Below, one piece after another: positions 32,777 to 41,927 of a stretch of 64,000 bases of DNA. Source of the DNA: CAMYOC01 sp963704875 (GTDB lineage Bacteria > Pseudomonadota > Gammaproteobacteria > Steroidobacterales > XN24); assembly GCA_963704875.1 (NCBI GenBank), contig CAVPIA010000003.1, positions 62,001 through 126,000 on the forward strand, written 5' to 3'. A program made the translations under genes and the position numbers. How positions within the stretch are numbered: position 1 is the stretch's first letter; each line of letters opens with the position of its first letter. The notes beneath the pieces are model-generated. The model searched no databases, had not been told where the DNA came from, and saw only the letters and a program-made list of their open reading frames with translations.

Positions 32777-34023
32777 GCGCGGGACTGTTGCAGAGCCTGG
32801 ATACCTTCGATCAGATCTGATGCGCTCTGGAACCGATCGATGGGTTCTTTGGCCATCAGGGTATCCAGCAAGCCCTGCAGCCACGATGCCGCTTCTGGCA
32901 GCCGCGGAATCGCCGCATGACTGTGCTTGTAAATAACCGACATCGGCGACGCTGCGACAAACGGCTTCATGCCGGTAATCATCTCGTACAGAATCACCCC
33001 GAGGCTATACAGGTCGCCACGCTCGTCGACCGGATCACCGTGTCCCTGTTCAGGGCTCATGTAGTACGGCGTACCAAAGATCTCGCCGGTATGCGTTATG
33101 TCCAGGGCGGTACGCAATTGTTTGGCAAGGCCGAAATCAATCAGCGCCAGCGAGTCGTCCTCCCGCACCATGACGTTTCCGGGTTTCAGGTCCCGGTGCA
33201 ACACACCGATCGCGTGGATAGCAAGCAGCGCCCGCGTCATCTGATCGAGAAAATCCAGCGCCTGATCAGGGTCAATGCCGCGACCGATGCGACTACGTAG
33301 ATCACCCCGGGGGAAATACTCCATTGCAATATAAGCATGATCGTCGGCGATACCCAGATCGTAGATCTTCACCACGTTTCGATGATGGACCTCAGAGATC
33401 AACTCATACTCCTGCAGGAAACGTTCAAAATCACTCTTGCCCTCAGCCACATCCGGGACCTCGGTCAGGACTTTCACCACTACCGGTTCGCCGCTGCTCT
33501 CGTTCTCCATCAGATAGACCGAGGAGATTCCCGTTCTCGCCAGCTGGCGCACAAAGTGATGCCCCTTGAGGACAAATTTTCCGGGTTCCGGGGCTTCCTT
33601 CTCGCCGGCAAATGAGGGCTTTGCGAAGCGGGCCGTCGCCTGACGCCCCCGGCGCAGGGACTCCCGGACGGCCGCCATCAATTCATCATGCGCCAGATGC
33701 GTTTTGGGCAGGAAATCATCGGCGCCGGCGCGGATCGCGTCCACCGCAGCGGTCTCGTCACCTTGCGGTGTCATAAAGATCACAGGCGGGCATCCGGGCC
33801 GCCGCTTCAACTCCCTGAGAACGTCCATGCCCGAACCACCGGACCATCGATGATCAAGAAAGATCAGGTCGCAGGCCGAGGGTGACAGACCCTCTGGCAA
33901 CGGACGTGCACCGGCCGGATCGTGGCCGATGACTTCCGCATCACCCCATTCGGCGGTCAGGTGGTGACCCAGCCAGTCCCTGTAGTCGGCGTGGTCGTCA
34001 ATTATCAGAAAACGGATGCTCAC
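32773..34023 (-). CDS. Response-regulator receiver fused to a Hanks-type Ser/Thr protein kinase
   Basis: 416 aa cytoplasmic signalling protein. Receiver domain (about 1-125): acidic pair Asp9/Asp10, phospho-acceptor Asp57 in IFLDHRWSGG and Lys107 in FLPKTHL. After a linker, a kinase domain (about 150-410): Lys184 (VVVKVL), Glu205 in helix C, HRDLKPGN with Asp278, DFG at 296-298 and GTPYYMSPEQ. The glycine loop is atypical (LARTGISSVYL, one Gly where three are usual), although the other catalytic residues are present. No membrane helix or extra sensor domain. GTG start at 34023, 26 bases inside the glycerate kinase gene; stop overlaps miaE. Its partner histidine kinase is not in the window. 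Confidence 0.88.
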   Translation of the reverse strand: MSIRFLIIDDHADYRDWLGHHLTAEWGDAEVIGHDPAGARPLPEGLSPSACDLIFLDHRWSGGSGMDVLRELKRRPGCPPVIFMTPQGDETAAVDAIRAGADDFLPKTHLAHDELMAAVRESLRRGRQATARFAKPSFAGEKEAPEPGKFVLKGHHFVRQLARTGISSVYLMENESSGEPVVVKVLTEVPDVAEGKSDFERFLQEYELISEVHHRNVVKIYDLGIADDHAYIAMEYFPRGDLRSRIGRGIDPDQALDFLDQMTRALLAIHAIGVLHRDLKPGNVMVREDDSLALIDFGLAKQLRTALDITHTGEIFGTPYYMSPEQGHGDPVDERGDLYSLGVILYEMITGMKPFVAASPMSVIYKHSHAAIPRLPEAASWLQGLLDTLMAKEPIDRFQSASDLIEGIQALQQSRA

Positions 34024-35272
34024 CGCTTGCCCCCGGGCCAGAACCGTCGACAGTGTACCCGTTTGACGCTTTCAGGCCGATAACCAGGTCGGTCACGTTG
34101 GTACCGGTGGGGCCGGTAGACACAAGATCACCACTGGCTTCGAGAAACCTGCCCGCGTCAGCACTGGCGAGAGATTCGGCTGGATCCAGGCCGCTGGCCC
34201 CGCCCCGGGCAACGGTGCCGGAATCAACCAGCCCCCCGGCATCACTGCTATTGCCGTCACTGCCGTCGGTTGCGGAACACAGGATCGACAATCCGCTACG
34301 TCCCGCAATGCGCATTGCGCAACACAGTGCCAGATGCTGGTTTCGGCCGCCGCGCCCCACATGCTCGGGTAGCCTCGGTGTCGTCTCACCGCCCCAGAGG
34401 TGGACGCCGGCAGGACCGGACTCGAGCGCAGCGACTATATGCCCGGCAGCCGCTTCAGGTTCGCCGTCGAGCAGCGTCTGGTGACGACAAACCGGGATCC
34501 CGGCCGCAATCGCCGACGCTTCGCAGCCGTTCAGCGCATGTTCCAGGCTAGCCAGAATGATGTGTTCAAGCTCAGCATTGGCAGGCCCGGCCCCGTCAAC
34601 AGGCAACAACAGGTCCTGCAGCCACGAAGGCAGATCGCCCGGTAGCGCAACAGCGGAGCGCTTCAGGAGACCGGAACCGATATCGGCCGGATCATCGCCA
34701 GCGACATCGGAAATGTATCCGGCAATGACCCGTCGCGAGCCAAAAATCCGGGCAAGTCCGCCGCCTTTGATCTGTGACAGCCGGCGGCGAACCGCATTGA
34801 TGGCCTGGATATCCAGACCGCTGGCTAACAACCATCGGTTGGCTCGTTGCAGCTCACTCAGGGAGACTCCCGCGGCCGGCACCTCGACCAGACTCGATGC
34901 CCCGCCGGAAATCAGCACAATAAGGCCGACCCCGGTTTCGCAAGCCTGAGCAAACGCAAGCAGTTCTGATCCGGCTGCCAGGCTGTTCTTGTCAGGCAAT
35001 GGGTGTCCGCTCTCACGCAGGATGATGCGCGGATCGCGAGCAAGCATCGGATCCGCATAGCCGCGCCGGGTGATCAGCAATCCGCGTTTGAGCTCCTGGC
35101 CACGCGTATCCATCAGCCCTCGGCTCATCGCGCAGGCGGACTTGCCCACCGCAATCAGATTAAACGCGCCACTGCCGAACTTGCCGCCCCGGGCCGCGCG
35201 GGCGACACAGGCTTCGCCGTCAACGGCTGCCAGGCCGGCAGCAAAAATCTGCAGCAGCAGCGCGCGGGACAC
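33998..35272 (-). CDS. Glycerate 2-kinase (GckA/TtuD, MOFRL family)
   Basis: 424 aa. N-terminal DUF4147 domain with AVGKSACAMSRG and ESGHPLPDKNS, LIVLISGGASSLVEVP, and the C-terminal MOFRL domain with GGRNQHLAL, ATDGSDGNSSDAGG and PTGTNVTDLVIGL. The family phosphorylates D-glycerate, giving 2-phosphoglycerate, in glyoxylate/tartrate/serine-cycle routes. It begins 17 bases after purF, without its usual metabolic neighbours. Confidence 0.9.
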   Translation of the reverse strand: MSRALLLQIFAAGLAAVDGEACVARAARGGKFGSGAFNLIAVGKSACAMSRGLMDTRGQELKRGLLITRRGYADPMLARDPRIILRESGHPLPDKNSLAAGSELLAFAQACETGVGLIVLISGGASSLVEVPAAGVSLSELQRANRWLLASGLDIQAINAVRRRLSQIKGGGLARIFGSRRVIAGYISDVAGDDPADIGSGLLKRSAVALPGDLPSWLQDLLLPVDGAGPANAELEHIILASLEHALNGCEASAIAAGIPVCRHQTLLDGEPEAAAGHIVAALESGPAGVHLWGGETTPRLPEHVGRGGRNQHLALCCAMRIAGRSGLSILCSATDGSDGNSSDAGGLVDSGTVARGGASGLDPAESLASADAGRFLEASGDLVSTGPTGTNVTDLVIGLKASNGYTVDGSGPGASGEHPFSDN

Positions 35273-35289
35273 CGACTGACCCGCCGGGC

Positions 35290-36801
35290 TCAGGCGCTAC
35301 TGGCAGTTTTAGGCAATTTGGTGACCTTGAGCTTGCGTCCCTGCTTGGCTGAATCGGCGCGATTGGTCTCGATTTGACGCAGGTACCCCTGGGTGATGTC
35401 TCCGGTCACGTATTCGCCGGAGAAACACGAGGAGTCGAATTCTGTGATCCTGGTCTTCTGATGTCCGACTGAGCGGATCAGATCGTCAAGCGTCTGATAG
35501 ATCAGCCAATCCGCACCGATTAGCTCGGCGATCTCGTCTTCAGTGCGATCGTGGGCTATCAGCTCCCGCGCCGCCGGCATATCGATACCGTATACGTTCG
35601 GATATCGAACCGGCGGGGCGGCGGATGCGAAATAGACTTTGTTGGCACCTGCCTCTCTGGCCATGTCGATGATCTGTCGGGATGTCGTACCGCGCACTAT
35701 CGAATCATCCACCAACATCACGTTCTTGCCGCGGAACTCCAGATCGATGGCATTCAGCTTCTGGCGCACGGATTTCTCCCGCATCGCCTGCCCGGGCATG
35801 ATGAAGGTGCGACCGATATAACGATTTTTGATAAATCCCTCTCGATACTTGACTCCGAGACGATGCGCCAGTGGCAGCGCGCATGTGCGGCTGGTGTCGG
35901 GCACCGGGATCACCACGTCGATGTCGTGGTCCGGTCGCATCGCCAGAATCCTGTCTGCCAGAGCTTCGCCCATGCGCAGACGTGCCTTATACACAGAGAT
36001 GTTGTCCAGGATCGAGTCAGGTCGCGAGAAATAGACGTACTCGAAGATACATGGGCTATGCCGCTTCGCCGGTGCACAAACGCGTGTGTGCAGGCCGCCC
36101 TTCAGGTCTATCAACACCGCTTCACCGGGCTTGACGTCGCGGACCAGATCGAATCCGAGTGCGTCCAGGGCCACGCTTTCCGAAGCAATCATATGCTCCT
36201 CTCCGGCTGCCGTGCTGCGACGACCGATGACCAGCGGGCGAATACCGTGCGGATCACGAAACCCGACCACTCCGACCTTCATCACCAGCGCGGCGACCGC
36301 GTATGCGCCCCTGCAGCGCGCGTGCAGCTCGGTTACCGCAGCGAATATTTCTTCCGGCCCCGGTTCCCTGCTGGCACATGCCCGCTCCAGCTCGTGGGCG
36401 AAAACATTGAGCAGGACCTCCGAATCCGAGCCCGTGTTCAGATGCCGGCGATCCTCGCTCCTCACCAGTTCAGCGAGTTGCTCGGTGTTGGTCAGATTGC
36501 CGTTGTGGCCCAGGCAGATCCCGAACGGCGAATTGACGTAGAACGGCTGAGCCTCGTCCTTGCTACTGCATCCGGCAGTCGGGTAACGCACATGCCCGAT
36601 ACCGATATGCCCGGTGAGCTTCAGCATGTGCCGCTGCTGAAACACATCCCGAACCAGTCCATTGCGTTTGCGAATGTGGAAGCGGTCATCCGCGGTAACA
36701 ATTCCGGCCGCATCCTGGCCGCGGTGCTGGAGCACAGTCAACGCATCATAGATTGCCTGATTCACAGGTTCGTGAATGACCATGCCAACCAATCCACACA
36801 T
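35290..36801 (-). CDS. purF: Amidophosphoribosyltransferase
   Basis: First committed step of purine synthesis: PRPP plus glutamine to phosphoribosylamine. 503 aa. N-terminal nucleophile Cys2 (MCGLVGMV), glutaminase motifs GHVRYPTAG and NSPFGICLGHNGN, and the PRPP-binding loop VMLVDDSIVRGTTS. No long propeptide and no Fe-S cysteine set, so it is E. coli-like. It follows cvpA by 32 bases, the classic cvpA-purF pair. Confidence 0.97.
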   Translation of the reverse strand: MCGLVGMVIHEPVNQAIYDALTVLQHRGQDAAGIVTADDRFHIRKRNGLVRDVFQQRHMLKLTGHIGIGHVRYPTAGCSSKDEAQPFYVNSPFGICLGHNGNLTNTEQLAELVRSEDRRHLNTGSDSEVLLNVFAHELERACASREPGPEEIFAAVTELHARCRGAYAVAALVMKVGVVGFRDPHGIRPLVIGRRSTAAGEEHMIASESVALDALGFDLVRDVKPGEAVLIDLKGGLHTRVCAPAKRHSPCIFEYVYFSRPDSILDNISVYKARLRMGEALADRILAMRPDHDIDVVIPVPDTSRTCALPLAHRLGVKYREGFIKNRYIGRTFIMPGQAMREKSVRQKLNAIDLEFRGKNVMLVDDSIVRGTTSRQIIDMAREAGANKVYFASAAPPVRYPNVYGIDMPAARELIAHDRTEDEIAELIGADWLIYQTLDDLIRSVGHQKTRITEFDSSCFSGEYVTGDITQGYLRQIETNRADSAKQGRKLKVTKLPKTASSA

Positions 36802-36833
36802 CTATCGATCCCCTGCTGAATACTGGCTCGAAT

Positions 36834-37361
36834 CTAGCTCTCGATTTTTGGCGTCAGCGATTCGATTGCTGGCGCCACCGCTTCATCAAGTTGCTCCATG
36901 CCTGCCTGGAAATTCTCCAGCAACCATAGCGCGACTGGTTCCCCCAGGGGCACCAGTCGTGACTGCTCCCACCAGGACTCCTGATCCAGTTCCATCAGCC
37001 GGAAACCAAGGATCAGGATGCCGACAAGCAGGACGCCGCGGACACCTCCAAACACCATCCCCAGCACTCGATCGGTTCCGCTCAGACCGGTTTTGTTGAC
37101 CAGTATCCCGATCAGCGCATTGAGCAGACCACCCGCAATCAACACCAACACAAAGGTCAGCAGACGCGCGGCCCAGAGCTTCAGTGCCGGTGACGCGATC
37201 GAGCCCAGCATGGGCTCCAGAACATCGGAGTAGTTTAGCGTGATCCATAGTGCCGCGATCCATGTCAGCACTGACAGCGCCTCGCGAAAGAAGCCCCGGA
37301 ACAGACCGATCACGACAGAGACCAGGAATGCAGCAACGATGATGTAATCAATCGTCAGCAC
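36834..37361 (-). CDS. cvpA: CvpA family membrane protein
   Basis: 175 aa inner-membrane protein with about four helices; conserved VSVVIGLFRGFFREALSVLTWIAA-type start (residues 14-37) and GMVFGGVRGVLLV near 105. Named for colicin V production in E. coli; its cell function is not well defined. It sits upstream of purF and downstream of dedD. Confidence 0.93.
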   Translation of the reverse strand: MLTIDYIIVAAFLVSVVIGLFRGFFREALSVLTWIAALWITLNYSDVLEPMLGSIASPALKLWAARLLTFVLVLIAGGLLNALIGILVNKTGLSGTDRVLGMVFGGVRGVLLVGILILGFRLMELDQESWWEQSRLVPLGEPVALWLLENFQAGMEQLDEAVAPAIESLTPKIES

Positions 37362-37415
37362 TGGAACTGCTCCCGCGAGTACGGCGCTGACGCCGGTCCC
37401 TGATTGGGGCCTCGC

Positions 37416-38114
37416 TCAATCATCCGTTGCTACCACCCGACCAGGATAGCCGGCTTTACCCAGGCGACTCGCCAGCGCGTCTGCGGCAGAGCGATCGGCG
37501 ACCGGGCCAACGCGCACCCGATGCATGGTACGGCCATCAGCCACCAGACGGGTGCGGAAAGTCGAAAAGCCGGCGGCTTTGAGCTGGCTCTGCAGTCGCA
37601 TCGCATTCTCTTCGCTGGAAAAACTGCCGATCTGGACCGCCCAGTCGCCGGCGGCGGCAGTCGTCGGGGACTCGCCTTCGCGCGGTTTCTCTGCGCTGGA
37701 CGATGTCCTGCCTGGGTTGTTCGCAGCCACCGGCCTGGTGGCCGGCGGATCCTGAGTCGCTGTGGTCGCGGGCTTGGGCTTGGACTCGGGTTCAGGTTCC
37801 GGCTTCGATGCGGCCCTGGCAGGCGCGTCAGGTTTGTTGGCGCCGCCCGCGGCGGCCAACGCATCCGAGCTTTCTGCCTTGCTGACTGGCATCGGCACCA
37901 TTGGAGCGCCGGAGGCCTGCGTTGCAGGGCGTTCGGCCGGCACGTCCAGCCGTATGGTATGAGTCCGCCTGCCGCTATCCGGCACCGGCAGTTCGAGCCC
38001 GACTCTGACTGGCGTCTGCTCGTCAGGCCCATCAAGCAACAAGGGGATAAAAAGGATACCGACCACTACCAACACAGTGGCTCCGACCAGGCGCTCTTTC
38101 AACTGCTGATCCAT
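37416..38114 (-). CDS. dedD: SPOR-domain cell-division protein (DedD-like)
   Basis: 232 aa: short cytoplasmic N-terminus, one membrane helix (about 9-30, LVGATVLVVVGILFIPLLL), a long Pro/Ala/Lys-rich periplasmic linker, and a C-terminal SPOR domain (about 155-228, starting DWAVQIGSFSS) that binds denuded septal peptidoglycan. Its start base is the last base of folC. Gene order folC-dedD-cvpA-purF is conserved. Confidence 0.92.
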   Translation of the reverse strand: MDQQLKERLVGATVLVVVGILFIPLLLDGPDEQTPVRVGLELPVPDSGRRTHTIRLDVPAERPATQASGAPMVPMPVSKAESSDALAAAGGANKPDAPARAASKPEPEPESKPKPATTATQDPPATRPVAANNPGRTSSSAEKPREGESPTTAAAGDWAVQIGSFSSEENAMRLQSQLKAAGFSTFRTRLVADGRTMHRVRVGPVADRSAADALASRLGKAGYPGRVVATDD

Positions 38115-39427
38115 CAGGATTTGATCGAATTCTCGGGGCCGTTCACGGCGTGTTCGGAGACTGCAGAGTATAACCCAAGGCGCTCCATTACCGGGGCCAC
38201 CAGGTGGAAGGACCCAAAGGCGACAATTCGGTCACCGGGCCGGGCCGCTGCCTGCGCCATTTGCACCGCTTCAGGTACTGAAGCGGCTTGCTCAAGCCCG
38301 CAGACACCAGCCGAGGCTACCTGCGCGGCAATTTCGGTCGCGGTCGCGCCGCGCTCTCCATCAAGGCCGGCGACTATCCATTGATCAACCTGGTCCCGCA
38401 TCTCCGCCGCGACGCCGCCGATATCTTTGTCCGCGAGCATCCCGAACACGGCCGTGGTTCTGCCGCGGGCGGGGCGCCGGCCCAGAAATTTCGCCAGTTC
38501 ACGGGCCCCGTCCGGGTTGTGAGCGAGGTCAATCACCCACTCGGGATCCCCCGGAATCACCTGCAGACGACCGGGAATAGTCAATCCGGACAGGCCCGTT
38601 GCGACCGCGCTTTCGCTTTGTAACAAACTGGAATCGAGCTGTTCCAGCGCCTGCAGCGCGCAGCTGGCATTGCCAATCAGTGGACCGCCCAGCAAATTGA
38701 CCGGGAGGCCCCTGAGTCGCCGACGTTTGCCGTTGAAACACCAGTGCTCATTGCCTGCCACAAAGTCGAAGTCGCGGCCGAGGCGCAGCACCGGTGTCCC
38801 CAGCTCCTCAGCCCGGGAAAGCACCGAATCCGGCGGTTTTCGGTCACCCAGGACCAGGGGCCTGCCGGCGCGAAGAATGCCCGCCTTTTCCCGGCCGATT
38901 GATTCGCGGTCCGGACCCAGCCACGCCTGGTGGTCAAGACCAACAGAGGTAATAACGGCGATATCTGCGTCGATCAAATTGACCGCGTCGAGACGGCCGC
39001 CCATGCCCACCTCCAGCACGGCCACATCCGGCGCACGCTCGGCAATGAGCGTCAACGCCGCCAGTGCGCCAAATTCAAAATAGGTCAGACCGCCGCCCTG
39101 ACGCGCATCTTCGACGCGCTGGAACGCTTCCATCAGGGACCGATCCGAGACCGGGACGCCGTCGAAGCGAATGCGTTCGTTGTAACGGAACAGATGCGGC
39201 GAGCTGAAGCTGGCGACGCTGCGCCCCAACGCGGTCAACAGGCATTCCAGAACCGCCACAGTGCTGCCTTTGCCGTTGGTTCCGGCAACCGAAATTACCG
39301 TCGTGGCTTCCGCCAGCGGCGGCAAACGCCGATAGACCTGGCGCGGTCTGGCCAGGCCCAGTTCGACAGACCTGGGATAAAGCGTCTCCTGCCAGCGCAG
39401 CCAGCTATCGAGGTCGTTGAACTTCAC
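38114..39427 (-). CDS. folC: Dihydrofolate synthase/folylpolyglutamate synthase
   Basis: Adds glutamate to dihydropteroate and to folates. 437 aa. P-loop GTNGKGST (49-56), Mur-ligase motifs LEVGMGGRLDAVN and ITSVGLDHQAWLG, C-terminal VIDLAHNPDGA. It overlaps accD by 23 bases and dedD by one base. Confidence 0.95.
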   Translation of the reverse strand: MKFNDLDSWLRWQETLYPRSVELGLARPRQVYRRLPPLAEATTVISVAGTNGKGSTVAVLECLLTALGRSVASFSSPHLFRYNERIRFDGVPVSDRSLMEAFQRVEDARQGGGLTYFEFGALAALTLIAERAPDVAVLEVGMGGRLDAVNLIDADIAVITSVGLDHQAWLGPDRESIGREKAGILRAGRPLVLGDRKPPDSVLSRAEELGTPVLRLGRDFDFVAGNEHWCFNGKRRRLRGLPVNLLGGPLIGNASCALQALEQLDSSLLQSESAVATGLSGLTIPGRLQVIPGDPEWVIDLAHNPDGARELAKFLGRRPARGRTTAVFGMLADKDIGGVAAEMRDQVDQWIVAGLDGERGATATEIAAQVASAGVCGLEQAASVPEAVQMAQAAARPGDRIVAFGSFHLVAPVMERLGLYSAVSEHAVNGPENSIKS

Positions 39428-40298
39428 CCTGGGTTCCGGCGTCAGGACTGGGCTGGCCGGTCAACAGCGCCAGCAGGGACGCCAGACGCTGGCGCATCTC
39501 GCGCCGGTCCACAATCATGTCGAGGGCGCCATGGTCGAGCAAAAACTCGCTACGCTGAAACCCTTCCGGCAGGGTCTCTCCAACGGTTTGCTGGATGACG
39601 CGCGGACCGGCGAAACCGATCAGCGCTTTCGGCTCAGCGACATTGACGTCGCCGAGCATTGCCAGACTGGCCGAGACGCCTCCGGTGGTCGGGTCTGTCA
39701 TCACCGACACAAACGGCACCCCTGCATCAGACAAACGCGCCAGCGCGGCGCTGGTCTTGGCCATCTGCATCAGCGAGAACAAGCCTTCCTGCATCCGCGC
39801 CCCGCCACTGGCGGCGAAACAGATCAGGGGCGCTCGCCTGGACAGGGCCACGTTCACCGCGCGGACAAAGCGTTCGCCCACGACCGCACCCATGGAGCCG
39901 CCCATGAAGCGAAATTCGAAAGCGCAAGCCACAACCGGCATCGCCATCAGCGCACCTTCCATCGCGACCAGGGCATCTTTTTCATCGGTATCGCGCTGCG
40001 CCAGCGTCAATCGGTCGCGATATCGTTTGGTGTCCTTGAATCGCAGCGGATCCTGGGGTTCCAGATCCGCACCGATTTCTTTCTGCTTGCCTGGGTCAAG
40101 AAACGTCTGCAGGCGTGTCCGCGCATCAATACGCATGTGATGACTGCATTTTGGACAAACATAGACATTGCGTTCGACTTCATTCCGATACAGAACCGAT
40201 CCACACGCGTCGCACTTCGTCCACAGACCCTCAGGCACAGAACGCGAGCGGCGCTGAGTCTTGATTCTGGACGGCATCAACTTGTCGAACCAGTTCAT
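39405..40298 (-). CDS. accD: Acetyl-CoA carboxylase carboxyltransferase beta subunit
   Basis: Transfers carboxyl from biotin to acetyl-CoA in malonyl-CoA formation. 297 aa. The N-terminal zinc finger has Cys29, Cys32, Cys48 and Cys51; the crotonase-fold core has SMGAVVGERF and CFAASGGARMQEG, and VMTDPTTGGVSAS. Unlike in Pseudomonas, no trpF gene precedes it. Confidence 0.97.
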   Translation of the reverse strand: MNWFDKLMPSRIKTQRRSRSVPEGLWTKCDACGSVLYRNEVERNVYVCPKCSHHMRIDARTRLQTFLDPGKQKEIGADLEPQDPLRFKDTKRYRDRLTLAQRDTDEKDALVAMEGALMAMPVVACAFEFRFMGGSMGAVVGERFVRAVNVALSRRAPLICFAASGGARMQEGLFSLMQMAKTSAALARLSDAGVPFVSVMTDPTTGGVSASLAMLGDVNVAEPKALIGFAGPRVIQQTVGETLPEGFQRSEFLLDHGALDMIVDRREMRQRLASLLALLTGQPSPDAGTQGEVQRPR

Positions 40299-40405
40299 CG
40301 GCTTACCTCGTCATCGTGGCGCACCCGGGCGGTACTGTCTCCATCCTGCGCGAACCTATTCTGCGCCAGACCGGCCCGCGCGAAGAATAATAGCGCAATC
40401 ACTGA

Positions 40406-41206
40406 CTAAGCTGTGTCATCCGTCGCCGACATGGCCACCGGGTCATGCAAATTCGCCGGGCGCCCCGGGAAATCCGGATACATGACCCGACGCAGGTACA
40501 GCCCGCATGCAGCCGCAGTGGGGCCCGCCGCCCGGCGGTCGGCGCCGCGCAGGACCTGTTCAACCCACTCCGGCGCGGCGTCACCGCGCCCAACGACCAC
40601 AAGCGTGCCTGCGATATTACGAACCATATGGTGGAGAAACGCGTTGGCCGTGATATCGAGCCGCAATAGCTGGCCTTCACGGATCACACCGATGTGACTC
40701 ACCGTGCGCAGCGCGGATTTGGCCTGACACTCGGCCGCGCGGAACGCAGAGAAATCGTGAGCGCCCATCAGCAGGCCAGCGGCCTGGTTCATTGACATCG
40801 CATCCAGCGATCTGCGCACCCACCAGGCCCGATGTCGCAACAACGCAGGGCGTAACGGAGAGTTCATGATCCAGTAACGGTAACTGCGCGACCTGGCCGA
40901 AAATCGCGCATGAAAATCAGGTGGCGCCGGACGCACCCAACTGATGCTCACATCGCCAGGGAGATTACTGTTGACGCCCAGGGTCCAGGCACGTTCCGGT
41001 CGCTCAGCCGAGGTCTCAAAATGCGCAATCTGTTCGACCGCATGGACACCGGCGTCGGTGCGGCCTGCGCAGACCAGCGCCACCGGATGATCTGCGACCT
41101 CTGAGATCGCCTGTTCCAGCACCCCCTGAACCGTGCGTTCTCCGATCTGCGACTGCCAGCCGGAAAACCGGCTGCCGTCATACTCGATGCCCAGCACCAG
41201 GCGCAC
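40406..41206 (-). CDS. truA: tRNA pseudouridine(38-40) synthase
   Basis: Makes pseudouridine at positions 38-40 of the tRNA anticodon arm. 266 aa. Catalytic Asp51 in CAGRTDAGVHA; other family motifs are GSRFSGWQ and FLHHMVRNIAGTLV. Start is GTG 41206, two bases after the stop of the EcfT-like gene, so probably co-translated. Confidence 0.96.
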   Translation of the reverse strand: MRLVLGIEYDGSRFSGWQSQIGERTVQGVLEQAISEVADHPVALVCAGRTDAGVHAVEQIAHFETSAERPERAWTLGVNSNLPGDVSISWVRPAPPDFHARFSARSRSYRYWIMNSPLRPALLRHRAWWVRRSLDAMSMNQAAGLLMGAHDFSAFRAAECQAKSALRTVSHIGVIREGQLLRLDITANAFLHHMVRNIAGTLVVVGRGDAAPEWVEQVLRGADRRAAGPTAAACGLYLRRVMYPDFPGRPANLHDPVAMSATDDTA

Positions 41207-41208
41207 GT

Positions 41209-41880
41209 TCAGATCAGGGTCAGCGCAAGAATCAGGGTCAAGGCCACCACGAAGAACAGCATATCGGCAAGACGCAAGGGGTCGAGGGTCGGCAAAGCGG
41301 CCGGCGAAGCCGCTGCGCGACCGGACTCAATATCGCTGATCAATCCGGCTGCGGCGGCCGCCCAGCCATCGAATTGCCGAGGCTTTATCCCGGCCCGCCC
41401 GGTCGCCTGAGCAACGACTTCCGCAGTCCTCGGGACAGCATCCAGCGTCATCGCAGTACGCATCGCGAAACGTTCGGGGTCAAAGCCCAGCCATCGAAAC
41501 GGTTTCAGTATGGCCGCGATCGCCGCTGCAGTGGTCACTGCAGGCGTTGTCTGCCGAAGAAACTCGACCGCGCTGACCAGAATCACCAGCACGCCTGCGC
41601 GACGAAGCGCCAGCACCCACTCGTTTGCGCTCGGCCACGCCCAGTTGCCCCCGGGCCTGGGTTCTGGTGCCACCAGCAGGTAGATCACAGCGATGGAAAG
41701 TAGCAGCCAGCGGATCCGGCGAACTGCCTTGACCAGTCGTGACAAGGCCTCGCGCCCGTGACGGGCCATCAGCAACACGAGCACCAGCAAGACGAGCAGC
41801 TGGCCGCTGAGGCTGTAGCGAAATAGCGACGCGCCAAGAGCGATCAACAGCAGCAAACGCAGGACCGGATGCAGGCTCAT
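41209..41880 (-). CDS. EcfT/CbiQ-like membrane protein, no ECF partners nearby
   Basis: 223 aa with an N-terminal hydrophobic hairpin (about 5-41), a helix at 56-72, another at about 95-110 and a C-terminal hydrophobic helix (205-222). The stretch from LRRAGVLVILVSAVEFL through ILKPFRWLGFDPERFAM and DAVPRTAEVVAQATGRAG has the pattern of the transmembrane T component of energy-coupling-factor transporters (amphipathic coupling helices with a small-residue/Arg element). No ATPase (EcfA) or S component is in the window. Wedged between fimV and truA. The EcfT link is from pattern only. Confidence 0.65.
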   Translation of the reverse strand: MSLHPVLRLLLLIALGASLFRYSLSGQLLVLLVLVLLMARHGREALSRLVKAVRRIRWLLLSIAVIYLLVAPEPRPGGNWAWPSANEWVLALRRAGVLVILVSAVEFLRQTTPAVTTAAAIAAILKPFRWLGFDPERFAMRTAMTLDAVPRTAEVVAQATGRAGIKPRQFDGWAAAAAGLISDIESGRAAASPAALPTLDPLRLADMLFFVVALTLILALTLI

Positions 41881-41927
41881 TCGCGATCTGCGCGAGCGCT
41901 TTCAGACCGGCGCTGAATATCCGTGCC

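Noticed and set aside
35551..36819. 422-codon open frame opposite purF
   Set aside because: Antisense shadow of a GC-rich gene; the purF frame carries all catalytic motifs, the other has no recognisable domain.
39417..40409. 330-codon open frame opposite accD
   Set aside because: The accD zinc finger and carboxyltransferase motifs explain the region; the other frame is His/Arg/Gln-rich as expected for an antisense shadow.
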